Positions 22,147 through 33,859 of a stretch of DNA of 64,000 nt are shown here, piece after piece. Numbering within the stretch: position 1 is the stretch's first letter; each line of letters begins with the position of its first letter. This DNA is from Vesta saturnalis (taxonomy: Eukaryota > Arthropoda > Insecta > Coleoptera > Lampyridae), in assembly GCA_036346205.1 (NCBI GenBank), contig JARFJB010001970.1, forward strand, positions 1,532,375 through 1,596,374, given 5' to 3'. The notes beneath the pieces are model-generated. The model made no database searches and was not told the origin of the DNA. It worked only from the letters and a program-made list of their open reading frames with translations. The position numbers and the translations under genes were made by a program.

Positions 22147-22403
22147 CGATACAAATGATGACAATACCAAAGATTCTTTTACTTTTGAATCAACATACAA
22201 TAATTTTCAATTACCACATAATTACATTTTGATTTCTCTAGACGTTGTCTCTTTATTTACTAACATACCATTGGATCTAATACTTTCAATAACAGAAACT
22301 AAATGGGACATAATAGAACCACATTGTAATTTTTCAAAAGAATTTTTTATCCTATTAACTTTATTTTCAATAATACCTATTTTTCCTTCAATAATATTTT
22401 TTA

Positions 22404-22615
22404 CGCTGTGCTATCCACACGCAAAAATTATAACCTTAAACTGTCTAAGGATGAAAATAAAAAGGAAAAAAAAATCTACGGTAACCTGGGATTCTCTCAA
22501 TGGACTGTAGCGTAACGTAGCTTGGATCCTAGGTTACTGTAGATTTTAGATTCCCTTTTTATTTCCATTTTTTTTAACAGATGTAGGTTAATTTTGCGTG
22601 CGGATAGTCACAGCC
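22404..22615. mobile_element. 212-bp palindromic MITE with 9-bp target duplication
   Basis: The segment has long terminal inverted repeats: it starts near GCTGTGCTATCC and ends near GGATAGTCACAGC, with similarity extending about 75 bases inwards from each side. It is flanked by the direct repeat TATTTTTTA at 22395-22403 and 22616-22624. It sits inside the RT of the Penelope-like element, between motif A and the GTPMGSS block. A 9-bp duplication with long inverted repeats is typical of Mutator-type DNA transposons, so a non-autonomous Mutator MITE is the best guess. Confidence 0.8.
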
Positions 22616-23169
22616 TATTTTTTATAACCAAATTTTTGGCACCCCTATGGGATCTTCTCTTAGTCCTATACTTGCTACAATAGTAATGGGTTCTCTTTTT
22701 GATCATGTATTACCTTTACTTAATTTTGATAGCATTTAATTAAAAAATACGTAGATGATGTAATTATTGCCATTCCCAATGATACTAACATTCAAGTTCT
22801 AGTGACTTTTAACAGTTTAATACACATATTCAGTTTACATTAGAAGCAGAAAACAATAATAGTATCCCCTTCTTAGATACCAAAATCGTAAAAAAACCTG
22901 GTAACAGTTTAATAGTAGACTGGTATCAAAAACCAGCTAACTCAGGTAGATATATTAATTACTATTCTAATCATCCTTTTAATCAAAAAATTAATATTGT
23001 TCTGGATCTTAAGAACAGAATACTTAAGATTTCGCATCAATTATTACACAAAAAGAATCTAGATAACGTATTCTAGATTTTTAGTAACAATGGTTATGCA
23101 AAAACATTATTAAAGAATTTATTATACAGTACACCAGTCAATTCTCAAAATAATTTTCAAAATGCGTAC

Positions 23170-23667
23170 TTGACACAAACAAACATGATTAACAAAATAA
23201 TCCCTTACATACAAAACTTAACACCAATCTTATGTAATATCTTAAACAACGAACAAATACGTATAGCGAAATATAACATAAAACCTATCAAAAAACTTTT
23301 TTCAAAATTAAAAGACAGAACTCCAATTCTTAGTAACTCTAATGTTGTATATTCCATCCCTTGTAGCGAATGCAATAAAGTATATATTGGACAAACATCA
23401 CAATGGCTTAAAACACGACTTACTCAGCAAAGAAGTGACTGTAAAATAGGAAAAAATTCTAGTACTTTAGCAAAACATAGTAAAAACACCAATCACATTC
23501 CAAATTTTCCTAAAGTTAAAATTTTAAACACAGAAATTGATTATAGAAGCAGACTTTTCCTTAAAATGACTCACATTTTCAGTACTCAAGATACTTTAAA
23601 TTACAAAACTGATCTAGATAATCCAAGCAACTTTTATTCATATATTCTGAGTACTAATTTGAATTAA
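23170..23667 (+). pseudogene. Penelope-like GIY-YIG endonuclease domain
   Basis: The frame contains the linker ending NVVYSIPC, the GIY-YIG-type segment CNKVYIGQTSQWLKTRL and a conserved AKHSKNTNHIPNF region with His residues. In Penelope elements this C-terminal endonuclease nicks target DNA to prime reverse transcription. It terminates at the expected place, about 60 bases before the 3' pLTR, and looks like the best-preserved part of the element. Confidence 0.82.
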
Positions 23668-23725
23668 TTCAGTACAACAGGTTTCATAAATCATATTTTC
23701 TAAGAATTTTAGTTTGTAACGCAGT

Positions 23726-23730
<5 letters not shown>

Positions 23731-23787
<57 letters not shown>
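23731..23787. repeat. (TA)n array at the start of the 3' pLTR
   Basis: About 57 bases of TA, in the same position relative to pLTR sequence as the TA tract at the centre of the 5' palindrome. The TA tract therefore seems to be part of the element. Confidence 0.85.
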
Positions 23788-23789
<2 letters not shown>

Positions 23790-23959
23790 AAAATTTTTAA
23801 ATACTTCAATAACTGTCTTTTTAAGTTGTCATTTTAAATTGTAGTCGTAGCATTGTATTCATCAATTCTACTGTACAATAATGTTAGTTAGTTTATAATT
23901 CTCGCATTTAGTAAGTAATCTTTATTAATAGATTATTTCTTAATTGTGTTCATTTTACA

Positions 23960-23990
23960 GAGATTCCTGATGAAGAAATAAAGTATTTCG
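23960..23990 (+). ncRNA. Candidate hammerhead-ribozyme core in the Penelope 3' terminus
   Basis: CTGATGA is followed by GAAATA, a short loop and TATTTC, then GAAA. The two hexamers pair perfectly as stem II between the conserved CUGAUGA and GAAA boxes. One extra A lies between CUGAUGA and the stem. Penelope-like elements are known to carry hammerheads in their pLTRs. The same core occurs near 20894-20924 and, reversed, near 20487-20520. Stems I and III were not established. Confidence 0.45.
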
Positions 23991-24046
23991 AAAGCTTGAA
24001 TTAGGTCAGGATTCTACCATGGTTCTATGTACCATTAATTAATTAA

Positions 24047-26089
24047 CAAGGTAGACCATTTTAAGTGATACACTCGAATATCTCGAAAAGGAGAAGTTTT
24101 TTGAAAAAATGTTTCAGACAAAAGTTTTATGACTTTAAGGGGGAAATATGAAGACATTATGAATTTAATTTTAGATGGCACTACCTTAGAGATTTCATCA
24201 TGGCGGCCATTTCTTAACTGGGAATAAATTTCTTTTTCGAAATGAAAGGTATAGCTGGCAATAAGGCGAATACAACAGTTTTTTTCATCGGATCACTTTT
24301 CCTGAGTTACGGTGTTCCAAAGTTTATAAATTAAGTAAAAGTTTCCACTCCCCCATAGTGTACGTATTTTGTAACTCCACACCACTCTGCATTTCTCTCT
24401 CCCTCTCTGTGTTGTTCCTATCCGTTATCTGGACCGATTCTGTTTGATGGTCAACCAGCTCCTGGCTGATTGGCACGCATTTTCCGTGCTTAGCATTACC
24501 CAGGATGAACGACGTCGACGTGACGGGCTTTCATCCCTTTGGGGTGCTTGATTAACGTGAGTCTCCTTGCCTCTCACAATTTTTTTACAAGAGATGTTCG
24601 AAGATGTTTCCAATCTCTTAAATACATAACGCGATTCTTCGCTCAAAATGGCTAACAGTTGTTAGTAATACGGCCCGTGGTATGTTTGTACACGCAGTTT
24701 CGATTCTCTGAATCATGTCTTCTCAAGTTGTGGGCTCCCGCTCGTACACGACATTTTTTAAATAACCCAATAAATAAAAGTCTTATGATGTCAAGTCGGG
24801 AGATCGCGCTGGCCATCCTACTGGCCCATCTCGTCCAATCCACATGCCATTGTGGCGTCTATTTAGATAATGTCTTACAATTTCCGCATAATGTGACGGA
24901 ACCCCATCTAATTGAATCCACATTCTGAGTCTTTTGTACAAATCAACACCTTCAAGTAATCCTGGTAGTTCATTCCTTAGAAAGGAAAGGAAAAAAAGGT
25001 CTGACCGTTTACATTATCATTACAGATGTGGACCAATCAGGTAGCCTTTAATAATGCCGCACCACACGTTAATACTTCAGCGATGTTGATTGTCAATTTG
25101 TCTGTGCCAATGAGGATTAACATCTGCCCAATAATAACAATTGTGTCTGTTTTGTTCTCCAGTATTTTGAAATGTTACTTTATCACTAAACCTTACATAA
25201 TAAAAAAGAAAATCATTTGTTGGGCCCATCGGCAAAACTGTAAGCGCAACCTCATATCATTTGGTGTAATAGTTTGCATTAACGTTATGCGATATGGATG
25301 ATATCCTTGTTTTCTTAAAATTCTTAGGACGGTAGTTCTAGGTATACCTGTTTGTCTCTCTATTTGGTAGCTACTAGTATGAGGATTGAGGTGAACTGGC
25401 GCTAAAACGTCCAATACACGTACATCGTTCTCATCATACCCATGATTTTGTCTCCTACATACTAAGTTGCCCCGTTGAGCTCTTAAATAATTCCTTTGAA
25501 TAACAACAGCGTTCGGATGACGCCTATTTAGATACCGAACTTGATAAAGAGCAGCAGCTTGACGATAACTATTACGACATTCGCCAAGAATAAGATCATG
25601 TCAACCCTTTCTTGTGGAGGATAATCACCCATTATTTTTAATGTCGACGTAGATTTTAACGAGTATCAAGTGTTTCCCGCCAATATGATAACCAAAACGA
25701 GTACTAAACTTAACTGTCAACTTACATGTAAACATAATAATAAACAAGCGTTATTTTTCATCGTATATCAGGATATCAATGTATTTATGCGGTACTCAGT
25801 TTTTTACTTACTTACTGTTACTTAATTTATAAGCTTTGGAACACCGTAACTCAGTGAAAAGTAATCCGATGAAAGAAAAATAAAAAACTGTTGTATTCGT
25901 CTTATTGCCAGCTACAACTTTCATTTGAAAAAAAATCCACTCCCATTTAAAAAATGATGATATCTCTAAAGTGGTGGCATCTACAATTAAATTGATAATG
26001 TCATCATCTTTCCCCCTCACAGCCATAAAACTTTTGCCTGAAACATTTTTTGAAATATTCGCGTGTTGTATCACTTAAAATGGTCTACC

Positions 26090-26092
<3 letters not shown>
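24047..26092 (-). mobile_element. Mariner-like element (HTH_DUF4817 type), inactive
   Basis: Terminal inverted repeats match: GGTAGACCATTTTAAGTGATACA near 24050 and its inverse near 26066-26090, ending CCCTG next to TA. The minus-strand transposase begins near 25632. It shows an N-terminal HTH region in pieces down to 25414, a clear frame at 25193-25414 (LNPHTSSYQIERQTGIPRTT), and catalytic-region fragments near 24652-24843. The reading frame is broken repeatedly. Confidence 0.78.

Positions 26093-26138
<46 letters not shown>
26093..26138. repeat. (TA)n array between two adjacent mariner elements
   Basis: About 46 bases of TA form the junction of two Tc1/mariner elements, both of which use TA targets. 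Confidence 0.88.
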
Positions 26139-26140
<2 letters not shown>

Positions 26141-26142
<2 letters not shown>

Positions 26143-27855
26143 GGGTGATTCGAGGAAGTGGCAATATTTTAAAATATGTCGAGGAAGCCAAAATAAGTAA
26201 AATAAACTCATATGTTCAAGTCCGATTTTCATTTGTTTCAGAGATATTTAAAAGCAAACAAAATTTATTACAAAATCAATTACAAAAATAAACAAAATAG
26301 CATTAATTTACGAAAATGTTCGAAGCATTAATTTGCGAAAATTTTCGAAAACACCACCGCCCACTTGGATACACTTATTTGCGCGTTTATAAACTGCACT
26401 AGTAGCGAGTTTCAATGAACGATTGTTCGCTCTAATGATAGCTGCTGCATTAAGAATGCTATCTAGTAACGCTTCCCTCGTTTCCACTTTGGTAGCATAA
26501 ACTAACGACTTCATCCATCCCCAAAGGCAAAATCGAGGGAGTGAGATCCGGTGATCTCGGTGGCCAAGGAAGCGGACCGCCTCTGCCAATCCAAAGATCG
26601 CCGAAAGTGGTATTCAGAAAATTTCGTACATTATTTGAATAGTGAGGAGGCGCTCCATCATGTTGGAAGATAATTCGTTGTCGAATATTTAAAGGTGCTT
26701 CGTCCAATATTTCTTCTAAATGGTCTTCTAAAAACGTAAATATCCTTGTCCCGTAAGGCGCGTATCTAATACGAAAGGACCGATTAATTGATCATTTAGA
26801 ATACCGCACCAAACGTTAATGCTAAATCGATGTTGGAAATTGTGTTCTATCGTAGCATGGGATTTTCGTCCGACCATCGATGATTATTGTGGCAATTGTT
26901 AATTCCATCTCGCGTAAATTGAGCTTCATCCGACCACAAAATGTCTTTACACAATCTTCTGTTTTCCGAATCAATGACAAAATTGTAGCCTTAAAGGATA
27001 ATCGCCTTCGTGGAGATTTTGTACTTTTGCAAATGATAAGCGTTCAAACCTTGTTGCTTAAGTGTTTTCCAAGCCATTGTTTGTGGTATTTCAAATTGGA
27101 TTGCGATGCGCCTTGTACTTATCTCTGGATTTTCGTCTACCACATCCAGAATAGCTTCTTCAAGTCCAACAGCGATTCCGTGTTCTCTTTCAGAAACAAT
27201 ACTTGCACTTGAAATGTCCCAGTTTCGCCGGCATGTGTAAAAACAGTTTGAAATACTCGCTTGTTAGGAACTCTTCGATTCGGAAAACGACGTCGATACT
27301 CCTCCACTGCACGAACATTACTACCATTACACAACCCATAAACAAATATCATATCGGCATATTCTTTATGACTAAATTTGTGGGGCATTTTACATCTTCA
27401 TAAAACTAATGTTGAACAACTGTCACTTTAACAACTAACTGTCAGTTTTCATTTCAGTTGCCTACTTTCACTAATTACACATAAGTTCTGGTTGCGTAAT
27501 CCAGAAAGTCAACTCTTAAAAATAAATACCCTGTTAGGGAATTTTGCAAGTATTGGCGATAGTGAGAACGTTCTTGGTGAGAATTTATTAGCCGCCAAAT
27601 TTAAAATTACTAAAAGGGCAATAATTATTTTAAAAGTTTCCTTTCTGGATTTCGCTCTCAGAATTACGTGCATAAGGTCAATACATCAACGTACTTCGTA
27701 ATAGGCAAAAAATTGATGAGATTTGACATTTTAAGAAAAAATCAATTATCCCTGAAACAAATGAAAGTCGGACTTAAACATATGAGTTTATTTTACTTAT
27801 TTTGGCTTCCTCGACATATCTTTAAAATATTGCCACTTCCTCGCGAATCACCCTG
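26141..27855 (-). mobile_element. Mariner-like element with ~90-bp TIRs, inactive
   Basis: The ends CAGGGTGATTCG (26141) and CGAATCACCCTG (ending 27855) are flanked by TA. The inverted similarity runs about 90 bases (including GCCAAAATAAGTAAAATAAA). The minus-strand transposase has an N-terminal HTH (27137-27388: FSHKEYADMIFVYGL, with NRRVPNKRVFQ), a second catalytic Asp in FQHDGAPPHYSNNVRNFL (26459-26707) and WPPRSPDLTP for the third. Frameshifts separate the parts. The D-G-A-P-P-H and S-P-D-L-T-P blocks themselves are well preserved, so this copy is fairly young. Confidence 0.85.
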
Positions 27856-28169
27856 TATATATAGGTATCGAAAAACATTATTGCGGGTCTGACTTATAAT
27901 AAGCTAGAAAGAAACCCCATAAGCATTATATGAGTGTGAGAAAGACATAACTTTACTGATGTTGCCACATTTCTAACGAAACCAAAGCAATTAAGATGAT
28001 GTTGAAAAGTCGCGTGTTCTTTGAAACTATTAAGTAAATACTTTACACTTAAACATTAAATGAAAAACCAACTATTTTTAAAAATGAATAGAATACACTT
28101 TTTTCAAAACTCTACTTTATAAGATTTTCGAAAAGACCTACACCTTGCGCAAGTCAGTAATCCAATCTG

Positions 28170-29090
28170 TGGTAAAATTCAGTTCGGGTGTTTTCTAACA
28201 TTTCTTGGGTGATGCTGTTTAAAGAGTCTGTAATTTTCACACGAAGTTCGTCCAAATTGTTAGCACGTTCATGCCTGTGCCCATAAATTTGCTGGGATAC
28301 GTATCCCCAAACAAAAAAGTGTCGTTCGGCGCGATATCAGGTGAGCGAGGAGGATATTTAATAGTACCTTTTCCACTAATGATAGGGTTAGGGAACGTAG
28401 TTTCCAAAAACTGTTGAACTCTTATTGCAATATCTTCTTGATACCAAATGTAATCAAAATTTATATTGAGGTGTTGAACAGCTGGAACTATCTGGTTTCT
28501 CAACAGTTCTAAATATTTGTCCGCATTCAAGTTTCTGTTGATAAAAAATGGACCAATAATGGAATTGCCTAAAATTCCTGCCCACACATTAACTTTTTGG
28601 GGTATTGTGTCCAGTAGAGAATACTAATGTGTTTGTTTTCTCGAGAGTAACCAACAGCGACAGACGGATTTTGATGGCTATGTATGTTAAAAGAACACTC
28701 GTCGGTAAACAAAATATTTTCAATAAATCTTGGGTTTTCATTAGCCCGATTCATCATATCTTCACAAAATTCTATACGTTTTTGATGATCTTATGGAAAA
28801 ATTTCTTGTGTAGTTTGCAACTTATAGTAACAGTATTTATCCCTTTTCAAGATATTGCGAGCTGTTCTTGGTTCAGTATTCATTTCTTCAGCAATTTTTG
28901 TACTATTGCATGGGAAATTAGTTTCAGCTAAACCACACACTGCAATTTCTTGGAGTTCGCGATCTTCGTTTAAGTTACGACCAGGATGTTCACCATCATT
29001 ACCATCAATGCTACTGCATTTTCTACATTTATTTAAACATCCATCTTTAAATTTACAAACAGTACGCATAATCGTACTTTCCAAAATATT
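28170..29090 (-). mobile_element. Mariner-like transposase pseudogene
   Basis: Minus-strand pieces run from an N-terminal part (28791-29084) to a block with the first catalytic Asp in ENILFTDECSF (28569-28757). A block with the second in DYIWYQEDIAIRV and the third in YPPRSPDIAPND follows (28237-28587). The middle motif departs from the usual QQDGAPPH. Frame breaks occur near 28590 and 28790. I did not identify its terminal inverted repeats. Confidence 0.75.
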
Positions 29091-30649
29091 ATAATGGTAC
29101 TTACAGTGCGTAGTGAATTCTTAAATTTTTAACATCTCTTTAGATATTTTTGGAATTCGCATAATTTAAAAAACAAAAGTATATTAATAATCACCATTAA
29201 CTACGTTAAAAAAATTATTGGAAATAATTCAAAATAATGTCAGTAGAAGACGGCACCTCCTCCACTTTTTACGTCAGCCCGCCTTCTGGGGCACCTTCCC
29301 CTCCACTTTTTGTACTCACCCACGTGGGGAGCGCATATTTGGAGTATGGGGTCGGCTTCTTTTCGGGGCCTTTTTCAACCCTTGGACGAAGTTGAGCCCC
29401 TAATTAAGGTCCTCTTGGCAGTATTAAGAGCCTTTTTGGCTGTATACCCTTTGGAGCTGAGGCAATTGCGCGTACATGCAGTGTTCTGATTGGAGAGATT
29501 AAAACTAGGCCGCACCCCACCTTTTAACCGATTGGTCGTGCGCGCATCCGCCTCTCTGGCTTCTGATTGGTCCTTTACCCCACCCAATCTCTGTGCTCTG
29601 AAGAATGAACATTACTGATTACTTTGGTGTATTTATGTGTCAATCTAAGATGTTCTTGGTCTTTAAAACATTAATTAATTTTGTTGACGTATTTTCCATA
29701 TAAAAAATTGCAATACCTGGGTAATAGCTTTTGACTCACTTTGACAATTTACACATGCGTCATCTGCTTCAGACGCATTTTTCCCAAAATGACATACACC
29801 GTGGCACAAAAAGTTATATATCCTAATCGTCGCTTGTGACGCTCTCTAGGATATACAACAAAATCGTTCACAAATTTGAATTTCTCCTACCAAAAACCCG
29901 TGTATACTAAATTTCGTGAAATTAGCTCGAATTAGTCGAAATATATTAAAGAAAACGTGATTTATTTGTTCATCTTTGACACCCTGTGTTACGTGCCAAT
30001 AAGACAGAGGCAACAAATTAAAGAATGCCGGCTCAGTTCGCCGGAGGCACTGGATGCGCGGGTGTATCTATTATTAAAGGATCGAGACAGAGAGAGTTCA
30101 CTATTCAACCGTAGCTATTTAAACGACCGTTTTTCTCAAAACGGAATAGTAGTAGGGGGAATAAAAGTTTAAAGTAATTTTGGACGCCAGGAATCGCCCC
30201 CCAACGGCAGCCCGCACCGTTATCCCGACTCCTGAATACACGGTGGTGCAGTGGATGAGTAAGGAACTATAGGAACAACGGAGGAAGAAAACAACACCAA
30301 ACAAAACAACTACAGTAGTGTAGTAAATGTAAATTTAATAGTAATCTTTGATTACTTTTTCAAAACTGTGTCGAACTTATTCTCACAAAACCAAAAAAAA
30401 AATAGATTAGCATTTCAATTTTATAAATGCTACTAAGAGCCGAAGTAATATTATTACGGTTCAAAATAACCCCAAAGTTGACCCATATACCAAATAAATA
30501 AAAACCAATGTTTATAGTACTTTAGCAAGTTGCTGGGTAACTATACGCAAACCAAAACCAATTATAATCTAAATATCACATTTCACGACCAATTATTGAA
30601 TTATTTATAAGCTCTTGTGAAGTTTGTCACATGAAAAAAGCTAAGAAGC
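29091..30649. other. Unassigned sequence with two GC-richer blocks
   Basis: Blocks at about 29250-29600 and 30000-30250 are distinctly GC-richer and have CCAAT-like (GATTGG) motifs and TATA-like sequence, resembling LTR or promoter repeats. A related short block occurs near 33380-33470. No ORF of note is seen. Confidence 0.35.
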
Positions 30650-30659
30650 GTGCAAATCT

Positions 30660-30833
30660 TTAACCAAGCCTAGTATTTCAAAAGAATTTTGCTCTCCGGC
30701 TCAACTAGCTGTGATTGATTACCAATCATGTCAGGATGGAGACTACAGATGGTTATTAAATTATCAAGACCATCTAACAAAATTCAGCTACAGCTTAGCA
30801 AACAAGATAGTCGGAAAATATGTCAACTAAAAT
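30660..30833 (+). pseudogene. Integrase-catalytic-domain fragment (KRBA2/Ginger-like)
   Basis: A frame of about 55 residues reads VIDYQSCQDGDYRWLLNYQD then HLTKFSY, the start of an rve-type integrase core as seen in KRAB-A-domain-2-like and related element-derived proteins. Just upstream, in another frame, is a CEVCHMKKAKKR piece resembling the zinc-binding region that precedes such cores. It ends at a stop near 30831. The rest of the catalytic core was not found. Confidence 0.55.
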
Positions 30834-31929
30834 AATGTATTTGAAATTTTTGATGCGGCAAATTATTTGTCCAATCATATTTGAGAATTCTAAGGTGGTA
30901 CATTCACAGTAAAAGTAAATTATTACAGTTTACAGCTGACATTTTCCGCGTACGTTTTATTACTTAATCCTTTTATTGTGTTACTCTTGTTTGTTAAAAT
31001 GAATTTTTTTGAAGACTTCTTTGGTTGTTTTATTTGTGAAATAAAGGTATGTACAAGAACTTTAATAAACATGTAATTTTAATGTAATTTTTATGTTTAA
31101 GGTTATCCCTATTATTGGTTAGAACTAAGAAGAAAACCATACATTCTGAGGCTCAAAACATTATTATTGCAAAAACATTGCAAGCATGTGGATCAATTAG
31201 CTCAAGAAATGTGGGAGAAAGATGGATTACTTGACGAAGTAGTGGAAAGTTTGGAATTTGTAGTGAATACTGGTTTGTCAGAAGATGACACAAGTTCGGA
31301 AGTTGAAGATTAAGAAAATAACTTATAAAATAATTTTGCCTTGCTGTTTTAATTGTTTTGATTTTTATGTGATATCCTTTCAATTGTTTAAATATGTATT
31401 CAGTTTATTTTGATTTCAACTTAACAATTAAATTGTGTTGGTAAACTTTGCCAAACAAATAACTCATCAGTTCATTCGATAAAATATAAATATCTGGTGT
31501 GGAACATCACACGACCTTCCAACCTAGAAAATGAAAAAAAATTAAATAATTTTAATAACATTTTTTTTAATAATTATATCTTTATATACTTTTATAATAA
31601 GCTCATCACGTAAATATGCAACACTTAAAAGCAAAAACAATAATCTATGTCACACAGACGTTTAAAACTTCTGCACAGAAGAGATTAGTAGACATCTGGA
31701 TGCTAACTTAAAAATTAAAGAAATGATTTTAATTATAATTTATTTTAGCATAACTATGCAACCTCTTTCATACGTTCATAACGAAAACAGGCAACATTGT
31801 AAAAACAAAAACTGTAATTTATGTCAGAATGACGTTTAAAACTTCATTCCAGGTGACATAAATGATACGTGTTAACTTAAAAAAAATTCCAAAACCCCAC
31901 CCGCTTCTATAAAATATCAGTGATACAAC
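30834..31929. other. AT-rich stretch with a diverged duplication
   Basis: Two diverged units of roughly 90-100 bases at about 31590-31680 and 31770-31860 share AAAAACAAAAACTGTAAT-like and ACGTTTAAAACTTC motifs. A short frame with TKKKTIHSEAQNIII near 31121-31170 might be a fragment of an element-derived HTH protein, but is too short to name. Confidence 0.35.
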
Positions 31930-32835
31930 GTGATCAATCTCAAGTGTACTGTAGTGGTATGACAAAAATCCCTAGTTGTTAATATTGCTGTTTTGCAGTT
32001 GGCTGCTTTGGATTTTTAGTCGTTTTAGTTTATGTCAGTTTATGTCATATTATACCTTCGTTTTTCACTTTTGTATTTTCTTGAGTTATTTACAAACTGT
32101 CTATATCAGGACAAATTATATATTCTGAATTTCAAATTGTGATATCGAATTTAATCGTCATGCCGTATTCAATCGTACACGACACATTCATTGTTGTGGC
32201 TCATTTTCGTAGCGGCTTCCAAGATGGTAATGGGCAATGGCATTATTCATTGCAATCATGCATCGATCAATTTACTGTTGAGTAACCAAATTAAAATATT
32301 AGTTACGAAACATTTAGTCAACATCGTAATCGATTGATAGCTCGATTCATGGAAACTGGTAGTGTTTTAAAACGCAAACGTGAAGCTTCGGCTACTGTCT
32401 TAACAGAGGACACCTTAGCAGATATCCAAGCAAGGATGAATGCAAAGTGTGATAACTAATGTGTACCTAAGGAGTTAAAAATTTGTAAAAGACATTGTCA
32501 TTCCATAAACATGTACTGTAAATTTTATTTAATTATAATGAAATTATAACATTTAAATACTTAAGATTCATTATTTTGTAATGATTTAATCCAATCATTA
32601 AATAATATTTTATTTATTTTGTTATATTTTATAGGGATGCAGTCTAATCAAATACAAAATAGTCATTATTTAAATTAAGATAATATTTTATAATATGTAT
32701 AAGTTAATGACCTTCATACAGATTTGAAACTGATCGTAGTTTTTACTCGAACCATGTTCTAGAGTAGCTAGAGCAATACAGCTTCTTACCAACGTAAATA
32801 TTTTGATCACGTGGTATACACTTGAGATTGATCAC
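31930..32835 (+). mobile_element. Short DNA transposon with TIRs and a transposase N-terminus
   Basis: GTGATCAATCTCAAGTGTA at 31930 is matched by its exact inverse at 32817-32835. Between them, near 32161-32450, is a degenerate N-terminal HTH domain of an insect transposase (MPYSIVHDTFIVVAHFRS..., then NRLIARFMETGS). No catalytic domain follows, so this is a deleted, non-autonomous copy of about 0.9 kb. Confidence 0.65.
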
Positions 32836-32879
32836 TCTGTAGAACTTTAATAGAATTAATATAACGGTGGAACAAAAAT

Positions 32880-33340
32880 CTCATAAACAAATTAATATAA
32901 AATAAGTAATAAACTAATCTAATAAACAAATCCATAACACATGCTCTCTTCATTTCCAACATATTTTTCTCCAACACCTTATGGGTAACTTTTTTAACGT
33001 ATTTTCTTTGATGTTCTTAACATTTGTACTCTGTCTTTCAATTGCTAGCGACTTTCAGACTGAGAATATTCATACACCTCATTTTTGGCGTATCCCCATA
33101 AATAAAAATCGAAAGATCTGGTGACCTCACCGACCAAGCAAAGGAACTATTATTGGAGATAGTATTTGCACCAAAATTTTTTCTGAGGAGTTTCTTATTA
33201 TTATTGACATAGTAGCACTGCTTTCTAATGTTATGCTACAATCTAGGTACAACGCGGTACCTTGTTACGACCGATTTGAATTTTTACATTTTAAATTGAA
33301 AATGCCACTTCTCAGTCTGTACCAGTTTGTAAAATGGTAA
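32880..33340 (-). mobile_element. Mariner-like transposase C-terminal fragment
   Basis: On the minus strand near 33060-33200, phrases such as VRSPDLSIFIYGD resemble the last catalytic block of a mariner transposase. They are followed towards 32950 by a diverged C-terminus. It is strongly degraded. Confidence 0.45.
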
Positions 33341-33654
33341 AGAATGTGTGGATAATTATCTTAAAAGGATATTATTAGTACCCCGGCACTTTCACTTTCA
33401 CTTTTTGACCTTGGGACACCTTGAGCCCCATTTTTAACCTTGAGACTCACGTGGGGATCGTATTTTTTGCTGCGAAATTTAAATTTGTATTCTAATTAAG
33501 CATTCTAGTCTTGTAAGGCTGTTATAGGAAGCTGTTCACAAGCTTCGTCGCTGTCATAACAATTGTATTCTAATAACGGGGAAGAAGAATTAATAGATAA
33601 GACATGTAAAGATGATAAGTGCTTTTCATAATAAAAAGATATTTAATCAGTTAT

Positions 33655-33850
33655 TATAAGTTTTTGTTATGAACGAATAAGTTCAAAGATAAATATGTAA
33701 TTAAATATTATTAATTTTATTAAATACATAAATAAAGTTAACCTCGTAGATTGAACCTACGACCTGTACTTTGCTAGAGTACTCTAGCAAAGTACAGGTC
33801 TATCAATATGATTAACTTTATTAGTATTTAATAAAATTAATAATATTTAA
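33655..33850. mobile_element. tRNA-derived SINE, head-to-head inverted dimer
   Basis: The body sequence starting TTTTTGTTATGAACGAATAAG (33662) runs into a tRNA-like head on the minus strand ending at about 33779. It is followed at once by the same head inverted (CTCTAGCAAAGTACAGGTC, 33782) and part of the body reversed. The arms are about 65-70 bases. The head shares CTAGCAAAG..CAGGTCGT with the tRNA-like sequence at 52305. Confidence 0.65.
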
Positions 33851-33859
33851 TATTTAATC

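Larger units (their letters stand above)
20405..24003 (+). mobile_element. Penelope-like retroelement (RT plus GIY-YIG endonuclease), inactive
   Basis: The 5' end is a large palindrome: 20405-20693 is the inverse of about 20747-21003, centred on a (TA)n tract. The 3' end (23731-24003) repeats the same terminal sequence, as expected for Penelope pLTRs. Between them lies an RT in pieces. ITSADKG and APKLYGLPKVHK are in the frame 21340-22146; LDVVSLFTNIP is near 22240; GTPMGSSLSP is near 22640; the catalytic YVDD is near 22749. A GIY-YIG endonuclease (VYSIPCSECNKVYIGQT) follows at 23170-23667. Stops and a nested MITE inactivate it. Confidence 0.88.

Noticed and set aside
24659..24928. Plus-strand 89-residue ORF in the mariner element
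   Set aside because: Antisense shadow of the minus-strand transposase catalytic region.
26880..27212. Plus-strand 110-residue ORF
   Set aside because: Antisense of the transposase between its HTH and catalytic domains.
28605..28931. Plus-strand 108-residue ORF
   Set aside because: Antisense shadow of the minus-strand mariner transposase.
29375..29587. 70-residue minus-strand ORF in a GC-rich block
   Set aside because: No domain; explained by base composition.
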